DNA of 64,000 bases from Asterias amurensis. Lineage: Eukaryota > Echinodermata > Asteroidea > Forcipulatida > Asteriidae. Positions 46,201-52,904 of this stretch are shown here, piece after piece. Made by a program: the position numbers and the translations under genes. The stretch's first letter is position 1. Each line of letters begins with the position of its first letter. Location: contig NC_092660.1 of NCBI RefSeq assembly GCF_032118995.1, positions 17,222,501-17,286,500 of the forward strand, in the 5' to 3' direction. A model generated the notes under the pieces. The model was not told where the DNA came from and did no database searches. It saw nothing but the letters and a program-made list of their open reading frames with translations.

Positions 46201-46681
46201 CACATGAATACCCCTTGTAGTGCTTTGGCTGGTAAGACTGCCGTTCAGTTCAAGAGCAACACCTGGTGACATTCAAATGGATTTATGATATTTTAATTAT
46301 TACCAATAATTTTCTTTTTTACGTGGTATTACGAATAATTTTCTTTCTACGTGGTATTATTCGTTTACTTATTTCTAACGATTCTTTCCCAATATTATTA
46401 GTTGCACTGACGTCATCAGTGCTGTAATTGGAAAAAGCTGATTGTTCTGCAAACAAATACAACACGTACTCCATTACTACCATCCCTCAATATCCCTCCA
46501 TACATCAATACTTAGTTTTTAAATTACCCTCAAACTGTAGATTCATTCAAAATATAAAGTTTCCGCAATTGACGTTTTTGCAAAATGTTTATGGGATTTG
46601 ATAAGTATACTTACCAATATTTAGACTGGCGAGAACAACAACCAATGACGTCAATCCTAGTATCCTTTGATGAACCGACAT
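23703..46681 (-). CDS. Gene B: F-type-lectin/Tie-like receptor tyrosine kinase, 27 exons
   Basis: Exons, 5' to 3': 46681-46615, 46262-46155, 44218-44129, 43040-42780, 40460-40350, 38782-38693, 37241-37008, 36434-36111, 35997-35734, 35613-35482, 35296-35141, 34821-34720, 33638-33532, 32094-31890, 31418-31319, 30750-30513, 30237-30198, 29815-29661, 28990-28756, 28512-28402, 28182-27998, 27550-27437, 26955-26885, 26478-26438, 25550-25454, 24173-24068, 23768-23703. All borders are GT-AG and every phase joins, giving 1269 residues. Order: signal peptide, two F-type lectin domains (23-320), Tie Ig domain (321-428), Ig (429-516), three EGF modules (517-646), fibronectin III (647-876), transmembrane helix (about 886-908), kinase (about 970-1245), tail. 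The Ig-Ig/EGF3/FN3/TM/kinase body recalls vertebrate Tie1/Tie2; the N-terminal lectins do not occur there. Ligand unknown. Exon borders are read by eye. Confidence 0.92.
24068..28990 (-). CDS. Gene B exons 19-26: tyrosine kinase domain
   Basis: Glycine loop GKGNFGEV (about 979-986), ATP lysine in AAIKIL (about 1003), alpha-C glutamate in FLKEFQTM, catalytic loop IHRDLAARN (Asp about 1110), [16 protein letters not shown] (DFG about 1128; activation-loop Tyr about 1138), then [28 protein letters not shown], and [12 protein letters not shown]. All residues needed for catalysis are present, and HRDLAARN plus PVRW is tyrosine-kinase specific. The activation loop (GEDVYVQ) resembles Tie2 (GQEVYVK). 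Exon 22 (27550-27437) carries the catalytic loop, and a dead copy of it lies at 27064-27174. Likely an active kinase. Confidence 0.95.
24395..24780. repeat. Dispersed repeat copy, intron of gene B
   Basis: TGGCAGCAGACTTACCAGAT, a GGGTGCACCC block and TTCAAAAACACACAAAAAAT recur in similar order at 32460-32700 (AGGGCAGCAGACCTACCAGG; CATTCAAAAATACTCAAAAA). The family is unknown. Confidence 0.55.
25067..25404. mobile_element. T1 TIR element in gene B intron
   Basis: Diverged ends, with hairpin CTCAAGTTCTAAATCTGAGG in the centre. Lies between exons 26 and 25. Confidence 0.8.
25657..26005. mobile_element. T2 TIR element
   Basis: Ends TTAAAGCCATTGGACACTTT and the inverse-like GAAAGTGTATAATGGCTTTA. 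Internal GACAACGAGAATTGATAATT and ACACGTGTTTAAA. The other copy is at 59018-59391. A partial T1 end follows directly at 26001-26120. Confidence 0.7.
27064..27174 (-). pseudogene. Dead duplicate of gene B catalytic-loop exon
   Basis: 37 codons align with exon 22 (27550-27437) without frameshift, with four changes: E to G, G to R, E to Q, and the activation-loop Y to C. The 5' border reads TCATAATTCACC where exon 22 has TGCAGATTATTCACC, so the AG acceptor is gone. The 3' border reads TCTAAGGAATC where exon 22 has TCTAAGGTAAA, so the GT donor is gone. Flanking intron is duplicated too: ATAAGAACATTGCATCA occurs at about 26970 and 27237. A tandem duplication of about 270 bp whose inner exon decayed. 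Confidence 0.9.
27624..27967. mobile_element. T1 TIR element next to gene B exon 21
   Basis: A nearly full copy with central hairpin. Its right end is 30 bp from the last base of exon 21 (27998), close to the splice donor on the minus strand. Confidence 0.8.
29661..29815 (-). CDS. Gene B exon 18: transmembrane helix
   Basis: [14 protein letters not shown], then the helix [17 protein letters not shown] and stop-transfer KWRRKDR, then a juxtamembrane stretch [12 protein letters not shown] ending in phase 0. Type I orientation follows from the signal peptide and the basic cytosolic side. Confidence 0.9.
30198..31418 (-). CDS. Gene B exons 15-17: membrane-proximal module with basic cleavage-like site
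   Basis: Exons of 100, 238 and 40 nt. Exon 16 encodes SYVIHVKK, then KRKREA (KRKR about 796-799), [29 protein letters not shown] and YDIRVGA. The second half resembles the last fibronectin module of PTPRK/M/T/U phosphatases, where a dibasic proprotein convertase site occupies the same place. B may therefore be cut in the secretory pathway and stay as a non-covalent dimer (inference). Confidence 0.85.
31080..31140. repeat. Short dispersed repeat piece
   Basis: GCGCCCAAGGCGCTTTACACAAAC resembles the block at 41425-41455 (CGTCCCAAAGCGCTCCACA). It is a fragment of the SINE-like family. Confidence 0.4.
31656..31735 (+). repeat. tRNA-derived SINE head
   Basis: AGTTCTGTTGGTAGAGCACC (A-box region), a GTTAAT anticodon-loop-like stretch, then TTGGATCAAGTCCCGC (degenerate B box). 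The T-loop has mutated from GGTTCGAATCC, so this is not called a functional tRNA. Confidence 0.5.
31890..33638 (-). CDS. Gene B exons 13-14: fibronectin III module
   Basis: Exon 13 (107 nt) has [24 protein letters not shown] and NPNGQIMNY. Exon 14 (205 nt) has [24 protein letters not shown] and VFTKPL. The phase 0 intron inside the module is shared with gene A. Exon 12 (EGF) splices directly onto exon 13 in my model. The membrane-distal fibronectin module of gene A has no counterpart in the intervening 34719-33639. Confidence 0.88.
33253..33404. mobile_element. MITE, about 150 bp, GGATTTCACAAAGAGTTAGG ends
   Basis: The left arm GGGTGGATTTCACAAAGAGT and right arm CTCTTTGTGAAATCGACCCC are inverted. 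Inner arms contain TTAGGACTAGTC. Located between exons 14 and 13 of gene B. Confidence 0.85.
33758..34143. mobile_element. T1 TIR element in gene B intron
   Basis: Full length, with a poly-A expansion and GTCACACGAAGTTGTG core. It occupies the interval between exons 13 and 12, where gene A carries an additional fibronectin III exon. Confidence 0.8.
34370..34640. mobile_element. T4 TIR element fragment
   Basis: Left arm TTAAAGGAACACGTTGCCTT, ACCGTTTATTATAAAATCGG, then ACACGGTCGGCCATTTATGG. Related to 42184-42402 and to the intact small copy at 56529-56757. Confidence 0.7.
34720..35613 (-). CDS. Gene B exons 10-12: three EGF-like modules
   Basis: One module per exon (132, 156, 102 nt), all phase 1-1. 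Exon 10: [29 protein letters not shown]. Exon 11: a variant with [25 protein letters not shown]. Exon 12: [20 protein letters not shown]. Spacing resembles the three laminin/EGF-like repeats of Tie receptors and of SREC/MEGF proteins. They join the Ig head to the fibronectin stalk. Confidence 0.9.
35734..35997 (-). CDS. Gene B exon 9: second Ig-like domain
   Basis: 264-nt exon, phase 1-1. [10 protein letters not shown] gives the B strand with the usual cysteine replaced by methionine. VRWKHHGD gives the tryptophan. [12 protein letters not shown] gives the D-x-G-x-Y-x-C motif. With only one of the two canonical cysteines, the standard disulfide cannot form, which is odd for an extracellular Ig domain. 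Confidence 0.85.
36111..36434 (-). CDS. Gene B exon 8: Tie-type N-terminal Ig domain
   Basis: A single 324-nt exon, phase 1-1. It starts [19 protein letters not shown], carries [17 protein letters not shown], and later [15 protein letters not shown] and [10 protein letters not shown]. This resembles the special first Ig domain of Tie1/Tie2 (D-x-LI-S-PL, then ISIGR, later A-F-C-E). It is the best family-specific marker that B is Tie-like. In vertebrates this domain helps bind angiopoietin; whether that holds here is unknown. Confidence 0.78.
37008..40460 (-). CDS. Gene B exons 5-7: F-type lectin domain 2
   Basis: Exons of 111, 90 and 234 nt with the same phases as exons 2-4, so the two domains arose by internal duplication. 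Marks: [31 protein letters not shown], and SRYVSVDIP with LTLAEVQVW. It retains a cysteine pair (PACGS and DFMCD) of the sort seen in F-type lectins and absent from domain 1. The aspartate of the fucose motif is replaced (NRKHERGER). MITEs at 37641-37920 and 38016-38315 lie in the intron before exon 7. Confidence 0.85.
37641..37920. mobile_element. M1 MITE with 19-bp flanking direct repeat
   Basis: GGGCCCAATTTTATAGCGCT at the left and AGCGCTATGAAATTTGGCCC at the right. CTGTGCGTATTAAACTTCA occurs on both sides (37622-37640 and 37925-37943). The second copy at 41700-41983 is about 85-90% similar by eye. In the intron between exons 6 and 7 of gene B. Confidence 0.85.
38016..38315. mobile_element. 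TIR element, TAGGCCTGGGCGACT ends
   Basis: CTAGGCCTGGGCGACTGGTG at the left and CAAGTCACCCAGGCCTAA at the right are inverted. Inner AAAATAGTCGC/GCGACTATTT-like motifs repeat. About 300 bp, non-coding. Confidence 0.7.
39738..40113. mobile_element. Inverted-repeat element, AACATGTTTAGCGTCC arms
   Basis: GGTAAAAAGAGAAACATGTT...AGCGTCC at 39742-39769 pairs with GGACGCTAAACATGTTTCTT at 40080-40100. The interior is poly-T/A rich. In the intron between exons 5 and 6 of gene B. Confidence 0.7.
40955..41070 (+). repeat. SINE piece with B box
   Basis: GTGTCGTCAGCAGCAGAGTG, then GGCTCGAATCCCGGTC and a CTGAGCGAGGCATAATTGCT tail. Same family as 5825-6370. Confidence 0.5.
41400..42026 (-). mobile_element. 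tRNA-derived SINE, interrupted by an M1 MITE
   Basis: Read on the minus strand: GTGTCGTGGCCGAGCGGTTA (A box, 42023-42000 region), then the MITE 41983-41700, then TGTGGGTTCGAATCCCGGTC (B box), TTGAGCAAGACACTTAA-type body and a CGCTTTGGGACGCC tail. The A-box part looks like a Leu or Ser tRNA. Confidence 0.75.
41700..41983. mobile_element. M1 MITE nested in a SINE
   Basis: GGGCCCAATTTCATAGCGCT at the left, AGCGCTATGAAATTTGGCCC at the right. Inserted between the A box and B box of the SINE, so it is younger than that SINE copy. Confidence 0.88.
42184..42402. mobile_element. T4 TIR element
   Basis: AAAGGGAACGTTGCCTTGGA at the left and AAGGCAACGTGTTCCTTTTA at the right, with GTTATAAAATACATAAGATT and CGGTCGGCCATTTTG inside. 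The right arm is shorter than the left. Confidence 0.7.
42780..46262 (-). CDS. Gene B exons 2-4: F-type lectin domain 1
   Basis: Three exons of 108, 90 and 261 nt. Family marks are VAL near the start, [27 protein letters not shown], and a C-terminal ARYVSFDIP followed by NLAIAEVMV. The canonical fucose motif R-x-D-x4-R/K is imperfect: NRDDDYGDIR places the second arginine one residue too far. The usual adjacent cysteine pair is missing. Carbohydrate binding is therefore uncertain. The first intron of this group carries a LINE (44554-45720) and a tRNA-like SINE piece (43985-44075). Confidence 0.85.
43170..43222 (+). repeat. TTTA microsatellite
   Basis: About 12 uninterrupted TTTA units in the intron between exons 4 and 3 of gene B. 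Confidence 0.95.
43985..44075 (-). repeat. tRNA-like SINE head
   Basis: On the minus strand GTGGTCGAGTGGTTAGAC (A box) and GTGGGTTCGATTCCTACC (B box) are 35-40 bp apart. The two ends do not pair as an acceptor stem, so this is not a tRNA gene. Confidence 0.5.
44554..45720 (-). mobile_element. 5'-truncated LINE with open reverse-transcriptase C-terminus
   Basis: An open frame of 388 codons. It begins just before the reverse transcriptase active site (LFADDAAL, motif C) and continues through [19 protein letters not shown] and [10 protein letters not shown], then [28 protein letters not shown] and [15 protein letters not shown]. This is the region after the catalytic site in non-LTR retrotransposons. 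It is GC-richer than its surroundings. It sits in intron 2 of gene B on the same strand as the gene. AATAAA on the minus strand at about 44640 may be its polyadenylation signal. The truncation right at motif C fits incomplete reverse transcription. Absence of stops suggests recent insertion. I cannot assign the clade. Confidence 0.88.
46615..46681 (-). CDS. Gene B exon 1: signal peptide
   Basis: ATG at 46681-46679. The 22 residues are [13 protein letters not shown] followed by [10 protein letters not shown]: a charged start and a hydrophobic core typical of a secretory signal. Ends in phase 1 at GTAAGT. The same exon with three residue changes occurs on the other strand at 52724 (gene C). Confidence 0.88.
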
Positions 46682-46960
46682 GACGACTTAGCGTTAATAA
46701 ATCCCCAGCATCGTGTAACTATAGAGTTCTGGATAAAATGTTCAGATACCAACTAACATAAACAGTATTATTTGGTAATCGAAATGGAGAGCCACACTCC
46801 TCCAGTGAGCTGTACTTCAGTGTAACTGCAAAGCTTTCAGTTAGGGTTAGTCTGTATACATGGATCTATGCAGATAAATTGATATGTGGTGGTACAAAGC
46901 TGACCAAAAACCTTAACATGCCTCAATGCGTAAATTAAATGAGACTGCAAATGTAATTTT
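46682..46960 (-). promoter_or_regulatory. Gene B 5' flank / promoter-UTR, conserved with gene C
   Basis: The roughly 280 bp before the ATG match the gene C flank (52440-52723) in inverted orientation. Conserved blocks: ACGCATTGAGG, CTAACTGAAAGCTTTGCAGT, GGCTCTCCATTTCGATTAC, TTAGTTGGTATCTGAA, and AACTCTATAGTTACACGATG then GCTGGGGATTTA. The blocks are separated by small indels. No clear TATA box. The transcription start is not determined. Confidence 0.7.
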
Positions 46961-48079
46961 TATCCTTTTCTTACCGTTAATATTTCCCCTTATACTTCCT
47001 CCTGTTTTTCCAGTACTTAGCCAATACCTTTGAAATTATGAAAACAACGTCATACTTCCATGTTTATCTTTCAATATTATTACAAAAAGAGACTCAAAAA
47101 TCTAACAAAAATAAGAGGTGTTCGGGGTGTATCCCGAACACATAATAAAACACGAAAACAATAAACTTGGTTTGTTTCGGAAACGTGTTTGTTTCATAAT
47201 GACTGCAAAGTTGTTGTTGCTGCCGTCGTCGTTGTCGTCGTCGGCGCCGCCGCCGCCACCGCCGTCACCGTCGTCGTTGTTGTGTTAATAACAACAAGCA
47301 GCCTACACAAGGAAAAATCTTATTGTATAACTATGTTTTTATTTCCACCAACGTTTGCAATAATGGGGCTTTCATTATCAACCCTCATACTTTTTTGCGA
47401 TTTCTACTTTAATTTACACAGTTTGAATTATGACCACTTCTCATTGACATACGTTTCCATGTAGCCTCGTGGCGTAGGTCGAGTTGGAACTTTGGACGTA
47501 TTTGAACTTTACGAAACATCAGTATACCCTTTCTTCTTATAGGGTTGCTTCGGGCTATAGCGCTATAGGATGAAGTCCTATGCAGTTTAACAAGCGCTCG
47601 TAAACATCCAGCACAAACACTTGTGAATGCTACCAACTACATTCAATAACGAGATAAAGTGATTTTCTTTTGCAAGTTCGCCCCCAAACAAGACCAAAAG
47701 CCACTTTCGCCATAACCCAAAAAACACTTTAGGTATTGTAAAGGGGTTATACAAGAAGAAAGCAAAGATGAAAATAGCTCAGGGGAGCTGAAAGTAGGAG
47801 TTGATGGTCCACTTAAAACAGTCCAGGATGGAGGGAAACATACACCAGTCAAGGAGTTCCAAAGATATATAGTACGCCAGCTGTTGGAATATTATGTCTC
47901 TTTGTTCTAATCCCAGCAAAGCAGGAATATGGGTGAGAGGAAGCAAAAACACTCTTCATGGGGGAACTAGGTCGGATACTCCGATGACACATTTACCATT
48001 GCATTTATGTGGAAGAGACCAGGGCTGGCTACAGACCTACAATCATGACCATTGAATTCTACGGATCCGAAAAACCCCA
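46961..48079. other. Intergenic between divergent genes B and C
   Basis: Contains a perfect 9-bp-stem hairpin (GTGTTCGGG at 47118-47126, CCCGAACAC at 47133-47141) and a GTC/GTT/GCC triplet tract at 47210-47285. No gene recognised. Confidence 0.5.
47210..47285 (+). repeat. Triplet microsatellite (GTC/GTT/GCC)
   Basis: GTTGTTGTTGCTGCCGTCGT-type triplets, with a GCCGCCGCC core. Would read as Val/Ala in one frame but has no gene context. Confidence 0.85.
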
Positions 48080-48226
48080 ACAGGCCCCGGGTCGAAAACG
48101 AGAACGATAAAAGTGCAGGCCCCCGATTGGTTAAAGTGCTCCACGCAGAATACGCCCACGCTCATTCAACCAATCGAGGGCGTGCATTTTTATCGCTCTC
48201 GTTTTCGTTCCCGTTATCGGGGCCTG
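48080..48226. mobile_element. MITE, CAGGCCCCG ends
   Basis: CAGGCCCCGGGTCGAAAACG at the left and CCCGTTATCGGGGCCTG at the right. Inner arms GAACGATAAAAGTGC/GCATTTTTATCGCTC and CCCGATTGGTT/AACCAATCG pair as well. Confidence 0.8.
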
Positions 48227-49121
48227 TGTGATCGGGCCTAAACAGTCAACTTTTCATCACGAATAATTTATGTTGAAATACAATTTTCATCACAAACATG
48301 TTGAAATATAATTTTGGCGCACTTTCATTCCCGTCAGTGGCCCACTGTGCTACGGTGGGAAAGAGAATGTTGATTCCAACCCTTCACCGACAATATTTAA
48401 AAAATACTACGTGTAATATTCGGGAATAACGAGAGACCATTCTGAGAAGAAGGTTGCTTGCATGAGCATGGTTGCATAGAGGCATAATCCTACACTACGC
48501 TTCTGCACTCTATCTATGAAAAAGATAACTGAATTTTACTTGGTCATTATGTTGAGGAAATACCTCAATCCAAACCATTTCCTTCAAAACCATAATAAAG
48601 CCTCCGAGTTGAACATGTATGCTAAATGACAGTGTAATAACGAATGACCGTAAAATGAACCTTTGAGGTGGTATACAACGAGCACCAAATCTGTACAGGT
48701 GTACATATGCAGATTGGTATAGTGCAATAATATTGACTGCCCAAACTGAATGGATACATGTATAGCTCATTCATATCATGTATAATGCATGAGTCCATAC
48801 ACTAGACCTTGCAGTCTCAAATTGCACCATTGAATATAACGTCTGTATTATCACTTCCTTGTGCCACTTCGCCATATAAAATGTAGTACGCTGAGGCTAT
48901 AGTCGATAGCTCACATGTGAAAATCAATATTGCCTTTCTGTTTTTTCTATAATAGAAAAAAGTCCAGACTAAACCGTGCGGTTCGTTTCTGATACCATAC
49001 AAAATCAAGCATCTTTTCCAAGATTTCTTAATTTTACTGCTCTGTTTTCTTTCTGTGTAGGATAGCCACACTGCTAGGTAAATTCTTGAACAAACAGTGT
49101 TTTTCATTTCTATAATGTCTA
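48227..49121. other. Intergenic, no gene recognised
   Basis: AT-rich. Short open frames only, without recognisable motifs. Confidence 0.4.
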
Positions 49122-49458
49122 TTAAATACACTGGGCACTATTGTCAAAGACCAGTCTTCTCACTTGGTGTATCTCAACATATTAACAAACCTGTCAAAAT
49201 TTGAGCTCAATTGGTCGTCAAAATTGCGAGATAATAATGAAGAAGAAGAAAAAAAACTTGTCACACGAAGTTGGGTGTGTGCTTTCAGATGCTTGATTTC
49301 GAGACCTCAGAATCTAATTCTGGAAAATTACTTCTTTCTCGAAAACTACGTCACTTCAGAGGGAGCCGTTTCTCACAATGTGTTACACAATCAGCCTCTC
49401 CCCATTACTCGTTACCAAGTAAGGTTTTGCCTAAATGATTAGTTTGAGTATTTACCAA
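49122..49458. mobile_element. T1 TIR element
   Basis: Left end AATACACTGGGCACTATTGT and body landmarks present. The central hairpin is reduced and the right end is truncated at TTTACCAATTG. Confidence 0.75.
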
Positions 49459-50630
49459 TTGAATTAAGTTTGGTAGGATAGGCCCTATGCAACCAACATT
49501 GACCGTGACGTAATTGCTGTAGGGGAAAGTCCCTTCCTAGTAAACTTACTATTGTTACATAAAAGAACTGTTCAACCATGGAGGTATAGCTATAGGCCTA
49601 TACAGCTCCATGATTCAGCGGCCGTAGATGCAATATGAAGGTCGTATTCGTATATGCAGCTAACTACGGCTACAACTGTAAATCTATGTTACTGAAAAAA
49701 ACTCATTTAACATTACTTGACCTTGTTAGGGATAGCTGGATCAAAATGATTAGTCATTTAAGTGTAAGCATTGATTAAAAGAGCCTTTTTGTCAGAATAG
49801 CTCAAAATACTTAGAGTGCGAAAATCAAGCAACATTTTGAAGCGTTTCAGTTTGATGTGACCTAATATATCCCATAAATATCCCAATGTATTCAGAAACA
49901 AATGTTATGCAGTAATCCTTGTCCTTAAAGAGACATTTCTTTAAAGGAAAATACAGTTTAGTACACAACACATTGCAATTCAATTGAATAATGACTAAAA
50001 CGCAAACCATCATGCAGTTAGACTATCATTAATAGGAAAACTGATAATTAGCAAACATATAAAACAATGCCATACAATGTAAATGTGAATTTCTATTGGG
50101 GAGATACGGTTACATGACATTACAAAACATGCCTCAATGGAATCAACTCAAAGGATCAAAGACCTCCATTAAAGCTGATATTTCCCAAAAGTAAATAGTG
50201 TTTTTTCAAAAACAAATTCTGCTTTCATGTTATGATAGAAGTATACCGGAGAAGGTATCCTTGTGGTACTGAAACAACATACACAACGTGTGCCAAAAAA
50301 CACAACACATTTTATGCTCCTTCTAATTTCACTTTCGTCACAAGTAGTTCCAGTTTTAAAGGACACTTTAGGTTATGCAGTCTAATATTGTTGATTTGGT
50401 ATTCATGTTTCATTAAGAGTTGACAACTGAAACCCTATACTATAACAAGTACAAAGTCATCTTAATCAAAAATCCTATACTATCAGTATCACCAAAGAAG
50501 TTCACTGGGTATTAGACATTTTTACGATTAGGTTCATTTTAAACTCATGTTGTTTTTCCTAATAAAATATTGCTGAAAAAGCAAAGTAAGAGTCTGGTGT
50601 ACTTAGCCAAAATTATAACAGTCTTTTGAC
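49459..50630. other. Intergenic, no gene recognised
   Basis: AT-rich, with no supported feature. Lies between genes B and C. Confidence 0.4.
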
Positions 50631-50999
50631 TTAAAGGCAGAGGACACTATTGGTAATTGTCTTCTTACCTCGTGTATCTCAACATATGTATAAAATAACA
50701 AACCTGTGAAAATGTGTGCTTAATCGGTCGTCGAAGTTGCGAGATAATAACGAAAGAAAAAACACCCTTGTCACACAAAGATGTGTGCTTTCAGATGCTT
50801 GATTTCGAGACCTTAAAATTTTAAATCTGAGGTCTTGAAATCAAATTTGTGAAAAATTACTTCTTTCTCGAAAACTACATTACTGGAGCCGTTTCTCACA
50901 ATGTTTTATACCCTCAACCTCCCCCCATTACTCATAATCAAGAAAGGTTTTATGATAATAACTATTTTGAGTAATTACCAGTAGTGTCTACTGCCTTTA
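50631..50999. mobile_element. T1 TIR element
   Basis: TTAAAGGCAGAGGACACTAT at the left and AGTAGTGTCTACTGCCTTTA at the right. Central hairpin present. Small deletion after the left TIR. Confidence 0.85.
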
Positions 51000-52439
51000 G
51001 ACCGTTTTGTTTAGCAAAACATGTTGCCACAGTTAGTACTCCAAACTATGATTGCTAATGTCAAAGATATGCACACCTTTTATGAATGATTCATTGCTGG
51101 GAACCGTCCTAGCTGACAAAAAGTTTAATAGGAAAAAAATAAATAGGAGTCTATACTTGTGGATTAAGCGGTAATAATGATAAATATTTGTATTTGCTTT
51201 TTCCTTGTTTTTGACACCCAGCTGAAAAGAGAGGGTTGATTGTTTTATCAATGGAGAGGATACATATTAATATGTTGCCCTTTGTTTCCGAATCTAATTA
51301 TCGTCCTCTTGTGTGGAAGTTGTCCGTGTTTGTATAAACACGACTAACAATGCGTTATACTGCAAACAAACAAACAAACAAACAAACTGGAATTTATTTT
51401 TCTTAATTGTTAGCCTACAAAAGCTTGATTAGTTCTTAAACTGTGGAGCATACTTTTTAAAACGGGGGAGAATTGTAAACGGAAGAATTAGTTGCTTCAA
51501 AATCCTTTAAAATCACATTTTTTCCACTGGTAAGATAAGTCCCTGGGACTTTCTAAGAGAATCTGCTTGGGAAACATGATTTAAATTTGGAGTAGCAAGG
51601 TCGTATACCCGCTGGACTTTTGATAACATTGACCAGTCCGCTGTCTCAAGGGAAGTCACTCGTGTACAGGCCTTATATACCTGTATTACGGTGTGGTCAT
51701 CTTGATTTTACAACTCATTGTTAGCAAATTGAGGCTGGGCGAAATAATAGTCTGGTGCCATCAGCAATGAATGTTGCATTTGTTACTGTTGAAACAGGGA
51801 CAATGACCCAGATGGTGACAGCGTGATAGAAGGTCTATAGTCTGTCGTGTAGTAATACAATTATTTGATACACCTAATCCCCACCCATGCAAACATTAAT
51901 GGGTGCACCCCTGGAATGGTAAAATGCAATCTTTTGACTATCTGGAAGACTGTGGGGTTGCAATCAGTTAGTCTTACACTGGTATATTGACTAGTATAAT
52001 TGAGATGAGCATTGCAGGGTTGTATCATAACGTCAATGGAATTTTGCACACTATAGTGTGCAAAGTTCCTTATTTCCTTGTGTTGTGCACCGTTATAAAT
52101 ACAACACCATACTTTGCAGTCGTTCTGATGCAAACACATTTCCGAAACAAACAAGGTTTTCCCGTGTTTTATTTATAAAGTCTCTTTTTGTCATATCAAA
52201 AGACAAACTTGAACGTATATACAGTTGATTTAAAAAATGTCAAGGTTATTGGCCGAGAGTACTAGTAAACAGGAGGAAGTTTAGGTGGAAATGAAATTCA
52301 ACGGTTAGAAAAAGTACAATGAATGTAAAAAGCAGTAGAATAGTGGCTGATACTGAAAGTTAGTCCATTACTGCAAACGGTGGTGAAAATGGAAAATGAC
52401 ATGGTAAGATATTTCCTTGTGTATTTGTTGTTATTTTAG
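51000..52439. other. Intergenic upstream of gene C
   Basis: No gene seen. AAAC microsatellite at 51365-51386. A TTGCACACTATAGTGTGCAA palindrome at about 52043-52062. Confidence 0.45.
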
Positions 52440-52723
52440 TCTCATTCAAGTTACGCATTGAGGCCTAGGCTCAGGTTTTTGATCAACAACAAAGGAGTAA
52501 GCTTTGAACCAGCACTCGAAATTCATCGGCATAGATCCATGTACAGGCTGACCCTAACTGAAAGCTTTGCAGTCGTCAACAGTTAAACTGAAGTACAGCT
52601 CAATGTAGCAGTGAGGCTCTCCATTTCGATTACAGAATTAAACTGTTTCTATTAGTTGGTATCTGAACATTTTATGCAGAACTCTATAGTTACACGATGC
52701 TGGGGATTTAACGCTCAGTCATC
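52440..52723 (+). promoter_or_regulatory. Gene C 5' flank, inverted copy of gene B flank
   Basis: TTACGCATTGAGG, CCCTAACTGAAAGCTTTGCA, GGCTCTCCATTTCGATTACA, TTAGTTGGTATCTGAACATT and AACTCTATAGTTACACGATG occur in the same order and spacing as before gene B. Conservation reaches the ATG. Confidence 0.7.
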
Positions 52724-52790
52724 ATGTCGGCTCATCAAAGGGTACTAGGATTGACGTCATTGGTTGTTGTTCTAGCTTGTCTCAATATTG
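52724..52790 (+). CDS. Gene C exon 1: signal peptide of a third paralogue
   Basis: ATG at 52724-52726. 22 codons read MSAHQRVLGLTSL and VVVLACLNIG, then phase 1 and GTAAGT. Compared with gene B exon 1 there are three residue changes (V to A, I to V, S to C), the frame is intact, and the donor is perfect. No second exon is recognisable in the next 11 kb; in gene B the next exon is only about 350 bp away. C is either a gene with a very large first intron swollen by repeats, or a duplicated promoter-plus-exon without a body. Confidence 0.75.
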
Positions 52791-52904
52791 GTAAGTAGAC
52801 GATTTGTTGCTTGCAAAAAAAGCAAATTTGGAAACTTTTCATGTTGAATCAATCTATGTTCAACAAATACTAAGAGAAACTTAAAAGAGAAAACTTGATG
52901 AGTT

